From assembly GCA_021772615.1 (NCBI GenBank), contig JAJFLQ010000046.1, forward strand, positions 1 to 64,000: a stretch of 64,000 nucleotides of DNA. The letters are read 5' to 3'. Below are positions 62,372 to 64,000 of this stretch, piece after piece. The position numbers and the translations under genes were made by a program. Each line of letters starts with the position of its first letter. Position 1 is the first letter of the stretch. Source of the stretch: Verrucomicrobiota bacterium. GTDB taxonomy: Bacteria > Verrucomicrobiota > Lentisphaeria > JABSQK01 > JAJFLO01. The notes under the pieces were generated by a model that saw only the letters and a program-made list of their open reading frames with translations, did no database searches and had not been told where the DNA came from.

Positions 62372-63982
62372 TTACGGCTCGCCGTCGTCGAACGTGTTGT
62401 CACTATCGTTCATCGCACCTCCGCGCCGTGACAACGACGTGGTATCCGCTTCGAGCAGTGCGTCGCAAATGTCGGGGTGGGCCTTGAACCATTCTCCCGT
62501 GCACCACGTGTTGAATGCTGTGCCGTTGCCGACGAGTACCAGGTCATCCGCGCAGACCCGCGATGCCAGTCGTTCCGGCGGGCATGTTATGCAGGCAATC
62601 GCCTCGTCCAGGGGGCGCCGTGTTTCTCCTTTCGTGTTTTTGTTCAACGCATCCATGTCTTTGTAGTCAAACAGCCAGATCGGGCGTTTGGAATGCATTG
62701 CGGCAACCACTTTCAGCATCGCGCCGCCGCTGCCATCGCTGTAGACGGCGTCCAACGTCGCAAGGGGCCGGTCGAGGCCGGGCGGTGGAGTCTCTGTTGT
62801 AAATATGTCCGGCCTCACTGCCATGAGATCGGCCAAAACGCTTTCACCGCTCACATCCGGCGGGAACCCGTAGACGTCGCGAACGGATTCCGAGTTCGAA
62901 TGAAAGGAGGAGAGAAACCAGAACATCGGCGGAGCTGCCCCCCGCGGCTGGTCGATAAGGCCGTGCAGGTGGCATGCAAGCGCGCGATCCGGCGCTCGCA
63001 GGCTGCTGCAAAGCCACGCGCGACGGCCGCGTTCCAGTGAGATAGCCCTCCGGTCGTCCTGCATAGAATGCAAATTCAAGGTGACTTCCGGGCAGTCCAC
63101 AGGCTCAGCGATATCGAGCGTACCAAGCTTTCCAGCGCTGCTCATGAAGTCGTGAACCCGTTTCAACAGGTGGTAAAAACGGCCGGTTTTTGTCATAACG
63201 CTGCCGAGTTTGTTAACATTCGACAGACACATTCGCAGTGACAGCAGGTATGCGATCAGCACGGACCAGCTGATTGCCTGCAACTGCATCCCGGCACCGG
63301 CTACCAGGATGACCACAAACATGGCCAGCGCCGTGATCAGGTTTACCGCGAGCTGCGACCGGTCCTGAAGCCGGAAGCGCTCCATGTACAAATCCTCTCC
63401 TCTTGCGTACATCCCCGTGTCCAGAGCCTGGAGACTGGGCGCCGTATACGGCATTGCCGTGGAAGATCGGTGGAGGCGCGACATCGCCTGCCGGCGGTCA
63501 TCCGCGGCGAGGTCCTTGTGCTCCTCGCTCGCGCGGGCCAGGGTCGAGGCGCCGTAGCTTATCCGGGTCACAACAAGCATAAGGACGATCAGTATCGGCA
63601 ATACCACACAGGTGAGAAATACATTGATATAAAGCAGCGCGGACACAAAAAACACCAGCATACCGAGTGGTTTTATGACATCCAGTACCATACCGAGCAC
63701 GCGACCGCACACACGGCATTCGCGATCCAATCCGCTGCTCAACATCCCCGTAGCAAGCATTGCGTTGGCGCGCGGGGATTCCGGGTGCGGCAGGTGGCTT
63801 GCCACAACGATGGCGCGACGGTGGCAGAAATCCTGATAGCGTCGCCGGATCTCGAGGTTTTTCTCTGCGGCATAAAAGATCAGGACGGCTGCCGCACCCA
63901 TCATCACAAGCACCAGGCAGCCGTCTGCAAACAGGAGCCATGATGATGACCGCGCGTCGATATGGATATTCAAAATGTTCAT
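62372..63982 (-). CDS. ABC exporter-like protein with degenerate ATPase domain
   Basis: This is a 536-residue protein; the frame is open to the window edge, so the true start may lie outside. Residues 15-260 contain ABC-exporter-type membrane helices (two near the start, two at about 105-140, two at about 215-250). Residues about 300-520 follow the ABC ATPase course, but the motifs are lost: the Walker A position reads CSSLRAPDR instead of GxxGxGKS, the signature reads SDGSGG, and Walker B is PIWLFDYKD, with Tyr for the catalytic Glu. It cannot be a working ATPase on its own and may pair with an intact half-transporter. A lipid or glycan export role is guessed from context. Confidence 0.75.
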   Translation of the reverse strand: MNILNIHIDARSSSWLLFADGCLVLVMMGAAAVLIFYAAEKNLEIRRRYQDFCHRRAIVVASHLPHPESPRANAMLATGMLSSGLDRECRVCGRVLGMVLDVIKPLGMLVFFVSALLYINVFLTCVVLPILIVLMLVVTRISYGASTLARASEEHKDLAADDRRQAMSRLHRSSTAMPYTAPSLQALDTGMYARGEDLYMERFRLQDRSQLAVNLITALAMFVVILVAGAGMQLQAISWSVLIAYLLSLRMCLSNVNKLGSVMTKTGRFYHLLKRVHDFMSSAGKLGTLDIAEPVDCPEVTLNLHSMQDDRRAISLERGRRAWLCSSLRAPDRALACHLHGLIDQPRGAAPPMFWFLSSFHSNSESVRDVYGFPPDVSGESVLADLMAVRPDIFTTETPPPGLDRPLATLDAVYSDGSGGAMLKVVAAMHSKRPIWLFDYKDMDALNKNTKGETRRPLDEAIACITCPPERLASRVCADDLVLVGNGTAFNTWCTGEWFKAHPDICDALLEADTTSLSRRGGAMNDSDNTFDDGEP

Positions 63983-64000
63983 CGCACCGCCGCCCTCGAT

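Overview
The window is about 64 kb of a bacterial chromosome with moderately high GC and coding on both strands. Several traits point towards the PVC/Planctomycetes-Lentisphaerae-Kiritimatiellota side of the tree or a similarly complex-genome lineage: a dockerin-bearing PQQ sugar dehydrogenase, an FG-GAP protein with an IPTL-CTERM-like tail, a LamG-bearing pseudopilin, a TIGR03032-type protein, and many short palindromic intergenic repeats. This placement is inference only; no rRNA or tRNA gene was found.

Left part (0.4-33 kb) is mixed housekeeping and accessory. It holds a DUF58-BatA pair; epoxyqueuosine reductase (queG); a two-gene minus-strand unit of a membrane protein and a LamG pseudopilin; an SNase-like protein abutting a NUDIX hydrolase; a frameshifted phosphodiesterase remnant; an RlmD/RumA methyltransferase overlapping a PQQ-propeller protein; a Xer recombinase; a large membrane histidine kinase; nhaA; a fetAB-type ABC system; and an FG-GAP surface protein. 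Next come a TIGR03032-acyl carrier protein-cytochrome P450 operon, a thioredoxin/YceI-like fusion, a soluble histidine kinase-response regulator pair, tolB, frr and serA.

Right part (33-64 kb) is a cell-surface polysaccharide locus. It holds GT2, GT4 and GT39 glycosyltransferases, a pyruvyl transferase, two unusual PP-loop proteins back to back, a sulfotransferase plus the scar of a second one, a YfhO-like membrane protein, a Wzx-type flippase and an ABC-transporter-like protein whose nucleotide-binding motifs are lost.

Inserted in that locus at 42.7-48.2 kb is the most unusual region, a small decayed chromosomal integron. A broken integron integrase gene (minus strand) reads away from a set of small plus-strand genes: a 58-residue zinc-ribbon protein, a 195-residue unknown, a DUF6883-DUF4926 pair, an RraB-like protein and a BrnT/BrnA-type toxin-antitoxin pair. 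Hairpin-forming attC-like sites separate them. The whole segment lies between two 272/275-bp imperfect direct repeats. Several genes in the window are broken by frameshifts or deletions (phosphodiesterase, integron integrase, one GT4, one sulfotransferase). Some single-base frameshifts could be sequence errors, but the deletions look like real decay.
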